From: Platerodrilus igneus
Taxonomy: Eukaryota; Arthropoda; Insecta; Coleoptera; Lycidae
Direction of reading: 5' to 3'
Length of the DNA stretch: 64,000 nucleotides
Assembly (NCBI GenBank): GCA_036346225.1
Contig: JARFIW010000599.1
Location: 496,001 to 560,000 of the forward strand
The notes below the pieces were generated by a model. That model saw only the letters and a list, made by a program, of their open reading frames with translations. It searched no databases and was not told where the DNA came from. The translations under genes and the position numbers were made by a program. Below are positions 46,944-58,590 of this stretch, piece by piece; position 1 is the first letter of the stretch; each line of letters starts with the position of its first letter.

Positions 46944-49212
46944 TATGTATAAACAGGAATTGAAATTATCGAGCCCTGACGTTGGGCCGCCTTATTAATA
47001 TTGGTATGCTCCCTAAATTATTCGCGCCCCATTATTTGGTCGACATATAAATTTTTCTATGTATTAACTGGATTTATCGATCTCCGACGTTGGGCTGGCA
47101 TATAAATATATATATATGGCGTCGCCGTGGATCAATGTAGTAAGCGTAAGACTACGGATCTCAAGGTTCAGGGTTCAAATCCCGACACGGCCGACTGCTT
47201 TAAAAATGGCAGGTGAGCATTTTTCACAAAAATTACGCCTTCGTTCGGATGAGAGGTTAAATGGAGGTCCCGTGTGTGAGTGTTGTCGCGCACGTTAAAG
47301 ATCCCTACCTTGCCTGGAACGGCAAGGGTTCGGCAAAATTCTAAATTTCCAGGGAACAAAAAACTCGCCTCCTGGCCAATGTAGTACCTACAGGTGGAGC
47401 ATTGGAAATGTAAATGAACTGTCATATAAATATTGCTATGAACTCCCTCCAGGAACTTAAGTGGATTTTATCGTGTCTCGACCTTGTCGACCAATAACAA
47501 AATTTGATATGTTACCGCCTTACTTGTTATCAATTTCGTATTCAACTTATAGCTCCTCCTTTATTGTTTAAATTATCAAATCACTCCCATTAACTTTATC
47601 TTATGACCTCGACTAGCATTTATTTAGAATTATAAAATGAAGTTAATTCAATTTTATATAATGAAACAAATATTATGTACAGTTTTTGTAAATTATTTAA
47701 AATATACTTTTCAATTAATTAATGTTGTAAATCTCATTTATTAAAAATCATATACTTTTTAATCAAATCTAAAGTCACCAAAAAAAACCTATTGTTTCTA
47801 AGAAAAGAAGTGTGGAACTTTCAAAACCTCTTTATCATATAACGCCCTTTATACGTATGCAAGTTTTCTGTTTTTGTTGACTTCCTCGCATTCATTTATA
47901 TTAAGCAAATTCAATATTCAAATAAAAAAATAGAAAAATAATGTCTTATAACTAAGAATCTAACATGGTCTATTTTCTTCGCAATTGACGCATCCGTTAT
48001 CAGCTAATATTTTCCATGCATTCTACCATACATTTGAATAAAAATTATTTTCCCCCAATTCAGGATTATTACATGCCCATTCGAAATATTGTCTATCCAC
48101 ACGCTTGAACCATTGCATTTAAATTATTGTTATCACCCTCTGGACTACCATTATTAAACTTATACTTATGCATCCCAATTTATTGTCATCTCATTCAGAC
48201 TTATTACTTCTTATCAATTTCCCCAAACTTAGAATTGGATTATTCTCCCCGGACTCAGAAATTGTATTATTATTCTTCACGGACTCAGAGCCTTATTATT
48301 ATTGTGTTTTAGTTTAAAATAAATTCCCCAAAATCTACTTACGTTTAATCGGCAATCATAATTTTTATCTTAGTCGCACTAATACAATTTTTCACTTTAA
48401 ATTATTATTACGTATTACACTTTGTTTTAGAGTGGCGCACCTCGGCCTTTGTTGAGTTGAAAACTGAGTTCGTTATCACTGTCCCTGTTAATATATCTGA
48501 ATCTCCTACTCCGTCAGTGGGTATGGTCGACAATCTCGTCGCTAATTTTAACCAATCAAATCTTTGCATTTAAAGTAGTTTCTGATGTAATTTTCTATGC
48601 TTTCAAATCATTGTGGCCTGGTCGCAGGTGCCTCGTTATCAAACATGCGGTGTTTTAACGAATCTAATCGCTTTTCCATGTTTTACATAAACAACTGATA
48701 CAATTCGACTTTTAATTTTCATATCTGCCTGTTATTTACGCAATTTTTAATTACCTCTCTTTATCACAATTATTAACTACTTGTACGCATTTACACTATA
48801 CTTCTCGAAGCTCTATTTCTTATCTCCGTATTAACCTAATTGTTTGGAACTCTTTTGAATGCGTTTTTAATTACACTTTATTATGTTTACTTATAAAATA
48901 CGCGTGCTTCCACTAAAAAATATCATTATTTGCATTGCCTAAATTAACTAAAACTCTATCTACAGGGTATCAAATATTTACTATCTACTTAATGTATGTA
49001 TTCCTTATTTCTACGCTGACTATGCGTCTTCCTGTGTCTATTTGCGTCGCTTAAAACTACTTATACTTTATATACTGTTTACTATTTACAAACCATCTCC
49101 ATTTCTCAGTTCTTTACTAAATAAATGCAGTTTTCTGCTTCCCATGGTAATTTCTAATTCCTAAACGACCTTTACTATAAAGTACACCCTTAAACAACCC
49201 CTTATCACAGCA
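46941..49212 (-). mobile_element. LTR-like copy 4, internally deleted, with SINE insertion
   Basis: TG at 46941 (TGCTATG) and CA at 49212. The right 130 nt are the reverse complement of the start of copy 1 ('cagaaaactgcatttattta' at 38720). 'aaccaatcaaatc' near 48550 corresponds to its CCAAT region. TATAAATA and the exon block are missing, and a SINE occupies 47112-47430. Left-end phrases 'gacgttgggc' at 46979 and 47086 look like decayed primer-site complements. The 47.5-48.4 kb part shows nothing recognisable. Confidence 0.45.
47112..47430 (+). mobile_element. tRNA-derived SINE (MetaSINE-like centre)
   Basis: The head (47124-47192) is tRNA-like, with an A-box-like 'tggatcaatgtagtaag', a B-box 'ggttcaaatccc' and acceptor halves GCCGTG/CACGGC. 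The body contains 'cggatgagaggttaaatgg', 'aggtcccgtgtgtgag' and 'cgcacgttaaagatccc', phrases I know from a conserved central domain of SINEs spread across invertebrates (the MetaSINE type). The tail has 'ggttcggcaaaattc'. Inserted inside LTR-like copy 4. Assignment to a named family would need a library search. Confidence 0.7.
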
Positions 49213-49243
49213 ATATATATATATATATATATATAATATAATC

Positions 49244-49898
49244 TTTAAGAAAGTCGAGAATAAGTCATTTGCCAAATACTTTTCACAAAAATAAAATTTT
49301 CACACAAAAAAAATTTCTTTTCCGGATTCCTCTGCTGCAACAACATATCTTCAGCAGCTTCCCTGGCTAGCTCAGCTGTGCCTCTTCATGGATACCTAAA
49401 TTTTCAATTATTCTTCCTTCCCATTCACACACCATTCAATAAAATCACAACGTAATACAACAATCATACAATTTTTATTCACCGCTATTTACAAAATTAT
49501 TTACAGATATGTACATTTTTGGTACTCTAGTTATCACTCAATAAGTGCGATTTTTGTAACGTCCTTGTTTTAAAATTTTAATTGCAAACACATCTAAAAC
49601 AATAGGAGTAAATGGGCCCCAAATAATTCCTATATTCAAAAAGTGTGTTAATATATCATTTTAAACGCATTCAGAAATTATGCATTATTTAAAAACGTAC
49701 GTGATCTAAAAGTATCACATATGTTCAAAAATCCAATTTATTAGGAAATAAGCAAATATACAAATAACAAATAACAAAGGCCAATTTATACGTAGTCGAT
49801 TGTTTCACAAATAAAAATTTGTTTTAAAAGCATGAAGATGATGTTGCATGTTTATATAAGTGTAAGTGTGCATGTGGTGCGAATATATGTGTATATAT
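49244..49898 (-). mobile_element. LTR-like fragment (3' portion)
   Basis: Contains the block 'cttccctggctagctcag', 'gatacctaaatttt' and the poly(A)-signal zone shared with 52215-52500 and 40990-41260, then the strip 'gatgatgttgcat' also seen at 38565. No TATA part. Confidence 0.5.
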
Positions 49899-52071
49899 TG
49901 CAGTGGAAGTCTCTAAACCAATTTGAGCCCTACCTTGGGCGCCATCAAAGTGCAGTGGAACTTACAAAAATTCTCGCCCAACGGATTGGCGTCATAAAAG
50001 TTGCTGTGGATTTCAAAAAATCGTTTCGCCTCTGTTGGACCGTCATAAAAATTTCTGAAAATAAAAATAAAAAAATTCTTACTATTCCTTTGGAACTCCT
50101 TTATTCTGCACACCCTGGCTAGCTCAGAAATCTGCTTTTTCTTGAATACCTACCATCCTAAGTACATTTCTTTCTCCCAAACACAGTCAAATGAAATTAC
50201 CACTCAAATAATGCAACAAGACATACAACCATTTTATTTACACATATTTCCATTATTAAGAAAATATTTACACATTGGTACATACAGTTTGATAAAAACT
50301 GTTACCACCTCAATCTTTAAATCTTTTTAAAATTTCATGATTTTAATATATCTCAACAAATTTATTTTAGACGAGTAGATGGGCCCGTCACGCAACCCTA
50401 AATTGATTTTTATCCTGGTCCATTTTGAGCTCAGTATAACCTAGTTACTCTAAATGCTTTTAAACCTCGCATTTTTATTTAAAATAAAGCCAAAGACCCG
50501 TTTACTCCTTACAACAACATCTTTATGTCATTAATAAACATTTTATATAATCAATATTAATTGTCCTGTACACATACCCCTTTAAATGAGGTTTTATGGT
50601 AATAAAATACAGCCCCTATAAGTCAAAACACTCATGCACAAATTATCAGCACAAATTTTCAAGCCAAAAGCAAGAAATTAATTTTCTTTACCTGTAGTAA
50701 GCTTTGTCCATCGTTACCAAAGCCCTCGTCGTTGTGTCCATCTACTTCGTGATTATGCCTGGATCCAACTAATGTTCACTAGCTATCCAAATCTCTGCCA
50801 CAACTTTTAGTAATTCTACCTGGATAATTGTCTTGACCAAACTTAACCTTCCATACCACTACACTTCACGCATACTAGTTAAGCTTTTTGATTCGCTTAC
50901 CCAAGTACCATCCTATCATTAGATTGTATCGTGTAGTAACTGCACCCTTTTGTAACGCCAGCACCCACTTGTGCAAATCACTTTAATACATTCCGGTACG
51001 TTACTAACAACTTTACACACTTCAAAATAAGATGTGATATGCTACTTCAACGAATAAACAACAATTAGTACAACGTAAAAGCACGTAATAGCAATTACGT
51101 TAGAGATCTAAACGCTATAAGATCTAAGAGCAAGAGAGACTTAATAATTTCTCCCGGTGTATTTATACGCTTTTCAATACCCCTCACGGAACCTCTTTTT
51201 ATCGAAAAGCTTATTTTTAAAATCAATTTTCAAAATTTTGATCGTAACGTCTGAAAAATTCCGAGTTTACCGGGCTGTTATTCTGAAATTCGTTCAATGA
51301 CATCAACGGAGGCGAGCTTCTCAAAACTGCTAGCCTTAGACCAATGATATTGCTTTTCCCCGTTATAACGTTCCACCTCCTAGCTACCTCTCTTCGTGTC
51401 ACCCATATTTATTGTCTCTTTTAGAATCCCTCTCAAGCTACAGAAAATCGATATTATTGTTGGGCTTCAAGTCTCCCGTGTATTTTAGACATGTGTTGTA
51501 ACCAACGTTTTCTTATACGTGTTCTCTGTCTATCTTACATTATAGATCTTTCATTTCCCTTAGTCTTCAAAGCACTTGTTATATTAGCAGCTGGTCGGAC
51601 AGACCGTTACAAACAATTCCAACGAATTCTGTCTCAACGTATATTTTAGTTCTTTGGAACTTGACATTTAACTAACAGGTGTTTCTTCGAAGCAACTTGT
51701 CTGTTTAAAATATTTATTCCGAGTTTAACCACTTCTTAGGATTTGTATAACGAACGTTTTCGTTTATTTAAATAGAAATATGCGTTTAAATTATTGATGT
51801 TCTATACTTGAAAGCTCCGTTTCTTATCCCTTGCGCTTGACTTAAAACTATTATAACTAATTATGAGTATCCTTGAGTTTTCATGTACTCTAAGGCTTCC
51901 TCCCTTTATGCAATTTTAACATTCTGATTTAGAAATACAAAATATGTTAATAACTGTCCGTTTTCACTATCTAAAATGATTGATTTGCCGCGTAAATAAA
52001 TTGTTTCTATTTCCTATATACACAGTTGTTAAAATTTTATTATCTAGACCTATTTAACCTATAATTCCACG

Positions 52072-52074
<3 letters not shown>
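49899..52074 (-). mobile_element. LTR-like element copy 5 (2176 bp)
   Basis: Minus-sense copy with ATCGAT (51447-51452), CCAAT (51341-51345), TATAAATA (51167-51160), an exon-like block with a GTAAAG donor near 50695 and poly(A)-signal-like AATAAA in antisense. Near its 3' end the minus strand reads TGGCGCCCAAGGTAGGGC (49929-49946), close to the canonical tRNA-Lys primer site, preceded by two similar tandem segments. It is the best evidence that this family is LTR-derived. Confidence 0.6.
51160..51167 (-). promoter_or_regulatory. TATAAATA of LTR-like copy 5
   Basis: Minus-strand TATAAATA, 174 nt downstream of CCAAT at 51341-51345. Confidence 0.55.
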
Positions 52075-52118
<44 letters not shown>

Positions 52119-53203
52119 GGCTCGGAGATTTATGGGTTTGACATCGCCAGTGTCAACACTGATTTTCAAACAAAAAGAAATTCTTACCGTTACTTTCCTG
52201 CTTCAAAATATCTTCATCAGCTTCCCTGGCTAGCTCAGCTGTGCCTCTTCTCGGATACCTAAATTTACAATCATTCTTCCTTCCCACTCACACACCATTC
52301 AATAAAATCACCAAATAATACAACAATCATACAATCTTTATTTACCGCTATTTACAAACAAATTATTCACAGATATAAACAGTTCGTTACACAAACTACA
52401 ACTCAATCAGGGATATGTTTCAAAGTCCTTGTTTTAAATTATTAGTAGCAAACACATTTAATACAATATGAGTAGATGGGCCCCCAAATAATAACCTATT
52501 TTTATTGCACACTGGAGTATGGTGAGCTCATAATAACCCAGCTTATTAATGTATGTCTTTTACCTTGCATAAAATTACTACAAAACTAATAAACCCATGT
52601 ACCCTTAGCAATCCAATTTAAATTCATAATGAAATTTAGTAAGTTTTACATACACCCTTTTCAATATTTTAAATAACCCTAATAATTGTCAAGTACACGT
52701 ATTTTTTCCCATGCGTTATATAACAATAAATAACCCCAATGTTCACTCATACATCACCAAATAATTCCAAAAGTTTATCAGATAACAGAAAATTCAAAAA
52801 AAAGGTTACCTGGAAATGCTTCAAGCCTCATCCCTTCGACGATGCTCTTCAGAACTGCTTGGCTTCGTGACTATGCGCTCTGATACTCCTCCGTATTCGC
52901 CAAGTCTTGCTTCCGATTACCATTCCATAACAGCATACAAACTCACGTATATAATACTTCTGTTTATTGATTTACTAGCTTGGTGTGGTATTAGTTGGAC
53001 CTCAGTTAATTTAATTCACTCGACACAACTCACGTTAATAACTATAAGGCGTCAACTACCAAGTTACAAGTGCTAGTACTACGTTTACTGTATTATGAAT
53101 AATTTTTAATACTCACAAGAACTCCACTATAACGTCGGTCTATCGTTCTAAGTAGTTAAAAGCGATGCGAATATAAAAAGAGCCCTCCTACTTCCTGCAA
53201 AAG

Positions 53204-53211
53204 TATTTATA
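53204..53211 (-). promoter_or_regulatory. TATAAATA of LTR-like copy 6
   Basis: Minus-strand TATAAATA. Its CCAAT is 242 nt upstream, the widest spacing of the set. Confidence 0.5.
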
Positions 53212-54559
53212 TCTTTCAACATGCCACTTCTAGGCCACACTTCACGCGAAAAACTTATTTTAAAATAACACTTCTGCAAATTTTAATATAACTGACTTAA
53301 AGCTTCCAGAAATTCACCTCGTGAACGCGTCGTATAATCCGAAAATCACTTCTATCTGTCGCATGTTCGTCCGTTTGTAAAACCCGCACGTGCATATGTT
53401 GTTGTCAACTAAGTTCGTGCGTTCTCTGTATGTTGGATAGGGTCAGTTTCAACCAATGATTCTGTTCTGCGTCGTCATGAAACTCCGCCTGTAATATTTT
53501 TATCTCTGTCTTATGCATATTTGATGTCGCGTGCCAAACCCCACTTGAGTTGTAGAAAATCGATATTGCTGACAGCGTCTTATCACTCCACGTGTATTAA
53601 GTACGTGCGTTTTGGAAAACCAATGCTTTTATATCCGACTCTATCTGTAGCATATTACTGATCGTGCATCTCCTCTACTCTTTAAGACACTTTGTTATTT
53701 TGTTATTTGAAGCAACTGACGGTTGAACACTATTTTCTATGAAGCCCGTTTTATTATGCTGATAATTCGAAGAAGGTAACCTTTTAAACATGCAGGTGTT
53801 CTTAATTATCGACCGTTTAAAACAACAATTCTTGGAGCTTATATTTCACCGTACTGACGTCTGTTTGTTACCAAGCCACCTTTTGCCTTGGGATTATTGA
53901 TTTTCTATACCCTGGTGTGTTTTCTAATGCTATTACACGTTGAATTAAAATAAATTAAATTAATTACGCGTTACTATTTGTTTTTAAAACTGGTTTTCTT
54001 TATGTTCCTTCAACCTTTCAATCATAAATTATAAAAATACGTCAATACTTGTCCGTTTAAATTAAATAAATTTTGGGCGTAAATAATTTGTTCGTTTCTT
54101 TGTACAGGGTGTTTCAAATCGCATTGCTTACCCCAAATTTAACGATTGTGCGTACATAAAATGCTGTAATATTTCTCCAGCCCCTACGATGGTTTTATTT
54201 ATTTTTAGCCCCACGGTTGGGCATGTCATAAAATGCTGTTATCCCCTTTCTATTAATCAAGCACTTATGATGTAAAATGTTAAGTTATGGATTTTCTTTG
54301 CCTCAACTAGCTGATTCAATTAAATAAAGCAATTCTACAATACACAATATAATGATTAAATATTTACAACCTTTTTAAAATCTTCTCCTCTTTCGGAATA
54401 TTTATATATACTAGATTTAAGAAATTGAAGCCAGAAAAACGAGCTCTTTGTTATATTTAGAGACCTAAAAGGTTTTCCATCTCCGTAATTAACAAAACAG
54501 TAATAAAACATTTACCATGTCAGTGATTACCAAAATTAGTTTAACAGGAGGTGATTAAC

Positions 54560-54654
54560 CAGAGTAATCTCCAGAGTCGTCTCCAGGGTCGTCTCCAGAG
54601 TAGTCTCCAGAATCGTCTTCAGAGTAATCTCCAGAGTCGTCTCCAGAGCCGTCT
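54560..54654 (-). repeat. 12-bp minisatellite, about eight units
   Basis: Variants of 'cagagtcgtctc' in tandem. On the minus strand the array is open and reads as a D-[DY]-S-G-type tetrapeptide repeat, followed by a stop just after it. A GTAAGC donor-like site lies immediately upstream (near 54672). It could be a protein tail from an element, or only a microsatellite-like expansion. Confidence 0.75.
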
Positions 54655-54842
54655 ATAATAGATCGGCTTACTTGCACATCATTTTAGCTAAATAGTATTT
54701 GATTATTGCAAAATGAGCTTCTTTCTTATGAATTAAATTGGTTATAATTTATGTACAGTGTGCTCGCTATTGACCTTTTGTAAAAGAGCCGATTTACTCC
54801 TATTTAATGGTGGAATTATTTGGTTTTCTTAACGTTTCATAG

Positions 54843-54882
<40 letters not shown>

Positions 54883-54884
<2 letters not shown>

Positions 54885-55639
54885 CTATGAAATTATTTTT
54901 GCTTCTCAACTGAAACCCCATAACACGCAGTGCTCCGGGCGAATCCGAAATAAATTAAAACGAAACTCCCCACTTATTGGCTAGCTCAACCCAGGATCGC
55001 TAGATGCTGCTCCATTCTGTATGGAGTAAAATTATAAAAATAATTATACTACAAAAAAACACGAGATTTCGGTTAAAAAGCGTCAATTGATTTACTAAAA
55101 ATCAATAAATTTATAAATTCAAATTGAGTGTTATGAACAACTTTTTTTTACAGTACTTATAAAAAAAACTATTTCTCCCATAGTTCATAAATCTATGTGC
55201 TTCAAATACTTACAAATTAATTACCTTTTCATTTTTTTGCAAGTCATTAATAAACTTTTTACCATACCAACTGATCAGTGTAGCGAAATACTGGTACAAT
55301 TAAATTTAAAACGTGTTGACCTTTACAAGAAATTCACTACTATTTTATGAATATCAAATTTACATCTGCAACGACTAAAAGAAAACCATATTTCAACAAG
55401 GGCGCTCGTAATCTATTATAAGCTTCACACATCTACACTGTCTATGACCTCATCCTATTCACTTTAACACACGCACAATATTAAAGCCAACAATATAATT
55501 GGTATCTGAATTTTCTTTTCAAATATCCCTTCCAGCTATGTACAACATACAAACTTTAAGCTGCTCCGGCATTAAACTCTATTAAAACATTCGTGGCAAA
55601 GGATTCCACGCTTGTTACGCCTCTAGCTGTACAATGCTT
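54883..55639 (-). mobile_element. LTR-like fragment (3' part) and unassigned sequence
   Basis: Starts TGCTATG after an AT tract. 'ttggctagctcaaccc' near 54978 and 'gtaaaattataaaaataat' match the 3' block of the AT-bounded family. From about 55150 nothing is recognised. Confidence 0.4.
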
Positions 55640-56264
55640 TCGTTGTAATATTAGGAATGGCGAATTTTAAAATCCGAAGGGAAAATCCTTTTCCCAACTT
55701 TAATTAGGTTATTACGTGAAAAGTTTGTGGTTATAGCTTCTCACGAGTCAGAGTTAGAGAAACCCTTAATGTGTTTGCCAAACACGCAGTTTCCATGGTC
55801 AAAAGGAATGTGTGGTTATCGCGCTTAGCCAATTGGAAACGACAAGTTCATGGAAAGGCACGTTTTAAACTAGGCACTTTATCTTCAACTACTGGACGAT
55901 ATTGATGTATTAAACGCGGGTGCGCTTTAAGTTCAGCAAATTATTTCTTTATATTCCTTTACCGTTTCTTCAATTACCATAATATCTTTTGTGCTCACTA
56001 GAGGTATAGGTTCAATAATACACTTGTCACAAGCATCTGAAGAAACAGACTTTCGCGAAACTTTAATCTACCAGAAGGCATTAGAGGTGATTTTCGGCTG
56101 GAAGTCATTAACGGAGGTTGCCTTGGCTACAGTTATTAATCAAGGTGAGCCCTTTGTTTAGTTTTTAATGACTTTCATGTAAATCGGTGACCGATTGTAA
56201 CCAAATTTGAGGCGAAATAAATTACGCCCGGGGTTAACGTAATAATTGGCGCCAAACGCGGGGC
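55640..56264 (+). mobile_element. LTR-like repeat, second family, copy a, with primer-site-like end
   Basis: Shares in order with 57910-58590 and 59325-59955: a 'gtaatattaggaat'-type start, an aatgtg-tggttat-gcg section, 'acggaggttgcctt', and 'gtaaccaaattt' with 'ataaattacgcc'. At 56247-56264 it ends in TGGCGCCAAACGCGGGGC, 16 of 18 positions like the tRNA-Lys primer-binding site known from many arthropod elements. Confidence 0.55.
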
Positions 56265-57136
56265 GTAATATTGCGATAACTCAAACAAAAAAATTTTAAA
56301 AATGTATTACGAAAGCGTGCAGAAACGTTCTAAATTTTACAATTTTTACATGACTATATAAAGAAAGCTTTGAATTTTAAGTATTTATTTTAGCCACATA
56401 GAAGAATACACAAAATACAAAGGTACAAAACTTTGACTATATCTAAAAATTGTGATTAAAAATACAGGACACAAAATACTTACATTTACTTAATCAAAAA
56501 CAAATAAACATTCTTGTTTATAGATCAAAATCACAAAATGTAATACTTGTAAAATCACAAATTGTGTGCAAAAAAAACTACTATTTTTGACAAAATACAA
56601 TAGATTGTATCAAAGCGCAGTCGTGAGAATAATTGTACTGGGCATTGTTTATTTTCTACATATACAAACATTATTACTATTATATAAAGATAAATGTTTA
56701 GCTCAAAATGGCGTTTTTCAAATATAAACTTTAACAAATTCAACTTGTAATTATGTTTTCTTTGAACATGTAAGCATAGCTTGAATGAGAACAAGGTCAT
56801 GGTTTTAGCTTTAAGACTTCAAAAATTCGTTGAAGTGACGAAAAACTATAGGTAAGACACATCCTTTGATTTGTTCTTACTTCATTACATACGAAAAATA
56901 TTCTTTTATTTTCTGTATGTGTTTTCTTATTGTGACCTCTAGAGCATGCTATTTTTAGGCCTATCGCTACAGCGTGTTAAAATTCATCGGTTTAATTTTA
57001 AACCTGTTTTAGAAATTATTATTTTTGAATTTTGAGTGGTGTCAAGAATCGTTTGCTGTGTTTAAGATAAACCAGTTTTGTAATCGCGACAGGTCTGGTA
57101 AAAGCTGAAAAGCTAAAAAATATTTAATTGGTAGAA
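56265..57136. other. AT-rich stretch without recognised gene
   Basis: No protein-like frame. The 81-codon minus frame at 56555 is AT-driven and has no motif. It may be a remnant of the internal region of the preceding LTR element, since it lies directly after a primer-site-like sequence. Confidence 0.35.
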
Positions 57137-57675
57137 TGTTACGTGTTAAGTGATTAACCCGTAACATACCTTTTCCAATTATTGGAGAACCAGTTTCCAT
57201 TTTCTTATATTTAATAAATCTTATTTTTTGTATTAAAGTAAAGTAATCCCCTTGTTACCTGGATCCGGCCTTGAGTAGGTTTACATTGTAGGGTTGGAAT
57301 AAATACGCTAAGATACTGTCTCTGGGACTTTTTATTGTTCTCTGGAAGAGTGTACCCCGAACTAATGTTGCCTAGAATTACGTGAAAATTTTAGTACCGG
57401 CCCCCGCGAAGGGAGGGATGTTACTACGCTTCTTTCGATGTAGTGATCCCAATTTATCGTTCCTAGCTGTTCTGAGATTTCCTTTAGAGCGCTACAAGAC
57501 GGTTACAGACCACGATGCGATAACCAACTTAGGAAAACGAAACCAACAATCCTCTGAGAGAAGAACTGATCGCCGAGGGCTTGGACTAAATCTAAGTTTT
57601 ATTAATTTTATTATCCGTAGTTACAAATTTGCATGAATAAGTAAGGTCAAAGGGGTTCGTGCAGGATTTATAACA
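57137..57675 (+). mobile_element. Old LTR, third family (TGTTACG...ATAACA)
   Basis: Begins with a near-perfect palindrome (57137-57166: TGTTACG...CGTAACA). It follows the same course as the LTR at 62846-63490: 'tttaataaatctta', 'acgctaagatactgtct', 'ttagtaccgg', 'tttcctttag'. It ends near 'ataacaagcag' before 'tcgcccactcc', a decayed primer site. The 84-codon frame at 57382 lies inside it and is not a gene. Confidence 0.55.
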
Positions 57676-57909
57676 AGCAGTCGCCCACTCCTAAAACTTA
57701 TGATCATATTCCTTATTTTCCAAAGCCAATATGGTTGTGACAAAACTACACAGCCAATAACAGACTCTTTTGCTTGGCAAAACGAATATTTTCCAGTTAG
57801 ATTTAGAATTTTCCTTAAATTTTTTTTTTGTCGTGAATTTACAAATCCTGTGGATTGCTATCAAAGAAACCTTGTAATCTTGCTTCCCTAAGTATATTCA
57901 CACAGACAA

Positions 57910-58590
57910 CCTGTTGCGTCTTTTGGCTACATCAAATTTTATTTTTATGTTAGGATTAGGGGATTTCTGAATCCAGTCAAGGAAAGTACTCCCTGTACGT
58001 TTATTGTGGTTTGTTTGGTATTTTTCTAAATCAAGGAAGATTAAGAAAAATACAGCAAGGAAACCCTTTTCTCATCCTTAATTTAAGTTCTTGCGTTTCC
58101 ACGAACCAGAGGACAATAACCCCTGGTACTGCATGTATTCCCCACAAGCATACATTTCTCACTGAAAAGAATGTGATGTGGTTGGACGGTTAGCCGCGAG
58201 AAGCGTTATGTGGAGGGGATACCAACCGGCTCGTGAGAGGGACGCATTTGCAAGGGGCTTGATTTTACACAATCGGTTGCGCGTTAGTTACAGCGAAATG
58301 ATGACTTCCTATCCTCGCCTATTTTCCTTAATTACATAAAAAAACATTTCGTGTTCTGCAAAAGTGTAGGCGCACTCACTTCCCCTTCGGAATTCCGTTA
58401 AACTACTCCTGCGCGACCCGGACCTTCTGAAAACGAACGGAGGTTGCCTTTGGCTCCAGCGAATAAGCAGTTAAGCCCCTGGCTTATTGTTACTTCGTTA
58501 GCTTTACCCGTGACGGCAATAAGTGTAACCAAATTTGGTTGAGTAATAAATTACGCCCAGGGCTATCCAGTGATTGACAGCACAGGTAGT
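57910..58590 (+). mobile_element. LTR-like repeat, second family, copy b
   Basis: Direct relative of 59325-59955. Shared phrases include 'ggctacatcaaattt', 'ggggataccaa', 'gcgcgttagtt', 'aacatttcgt', 'cactcactt' and 'gtaaccaaattt'. The primer-site position is degenerate ('gattgacagcacagg'). Confidence 0.6.

Larger units (their letters stand above)
52113..54844 (-). mobile_element. LTR-like element copy 6 with attached internal segment (2.7 kb)
   Basis: TGTTGTG to CATAGCA between AT tracts. The LTR-like part (to about 54150) has ATCGAT (53559-53564), CCAAT (53453-53457), TATAAATA (53211-53204) and a donor 'ccaggtaac' near 52805. At 54210-54225 the minus strand reads TGCCCAACCGTGGGGC, a primer-site-like stretch, followed to the right by sequence shared with 42890-43250 and then a 12-bp minisatellite. 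Confidence 0.55.
38617..54882. repeat. Series of (AT)n tracts separating LTR-like elements
   Basis: Tracts lie at 38617-38643, 40829-40860, 42854-42889, 44499-44538, 46515-46549, 46902-46938, 49212-49235, 52074-52112 and 54845-54882, each about 24-40 nt. On most of them the left neighbour ends in CA and the right neighbour begins TG, usually TGCTGTG, TGCCGTG, TGTTGTG or TGCTATG. Copy number of the dinucleotide is a known weak point of assemblies. Confidence 0.85.

Noticed and set aside
56555..56800. 81-codon minus frame MTLFSFKLCLHVQRK...
   Set aside because: Low-complexity, AT-driven residues with no motif and no conserved relative in the window.
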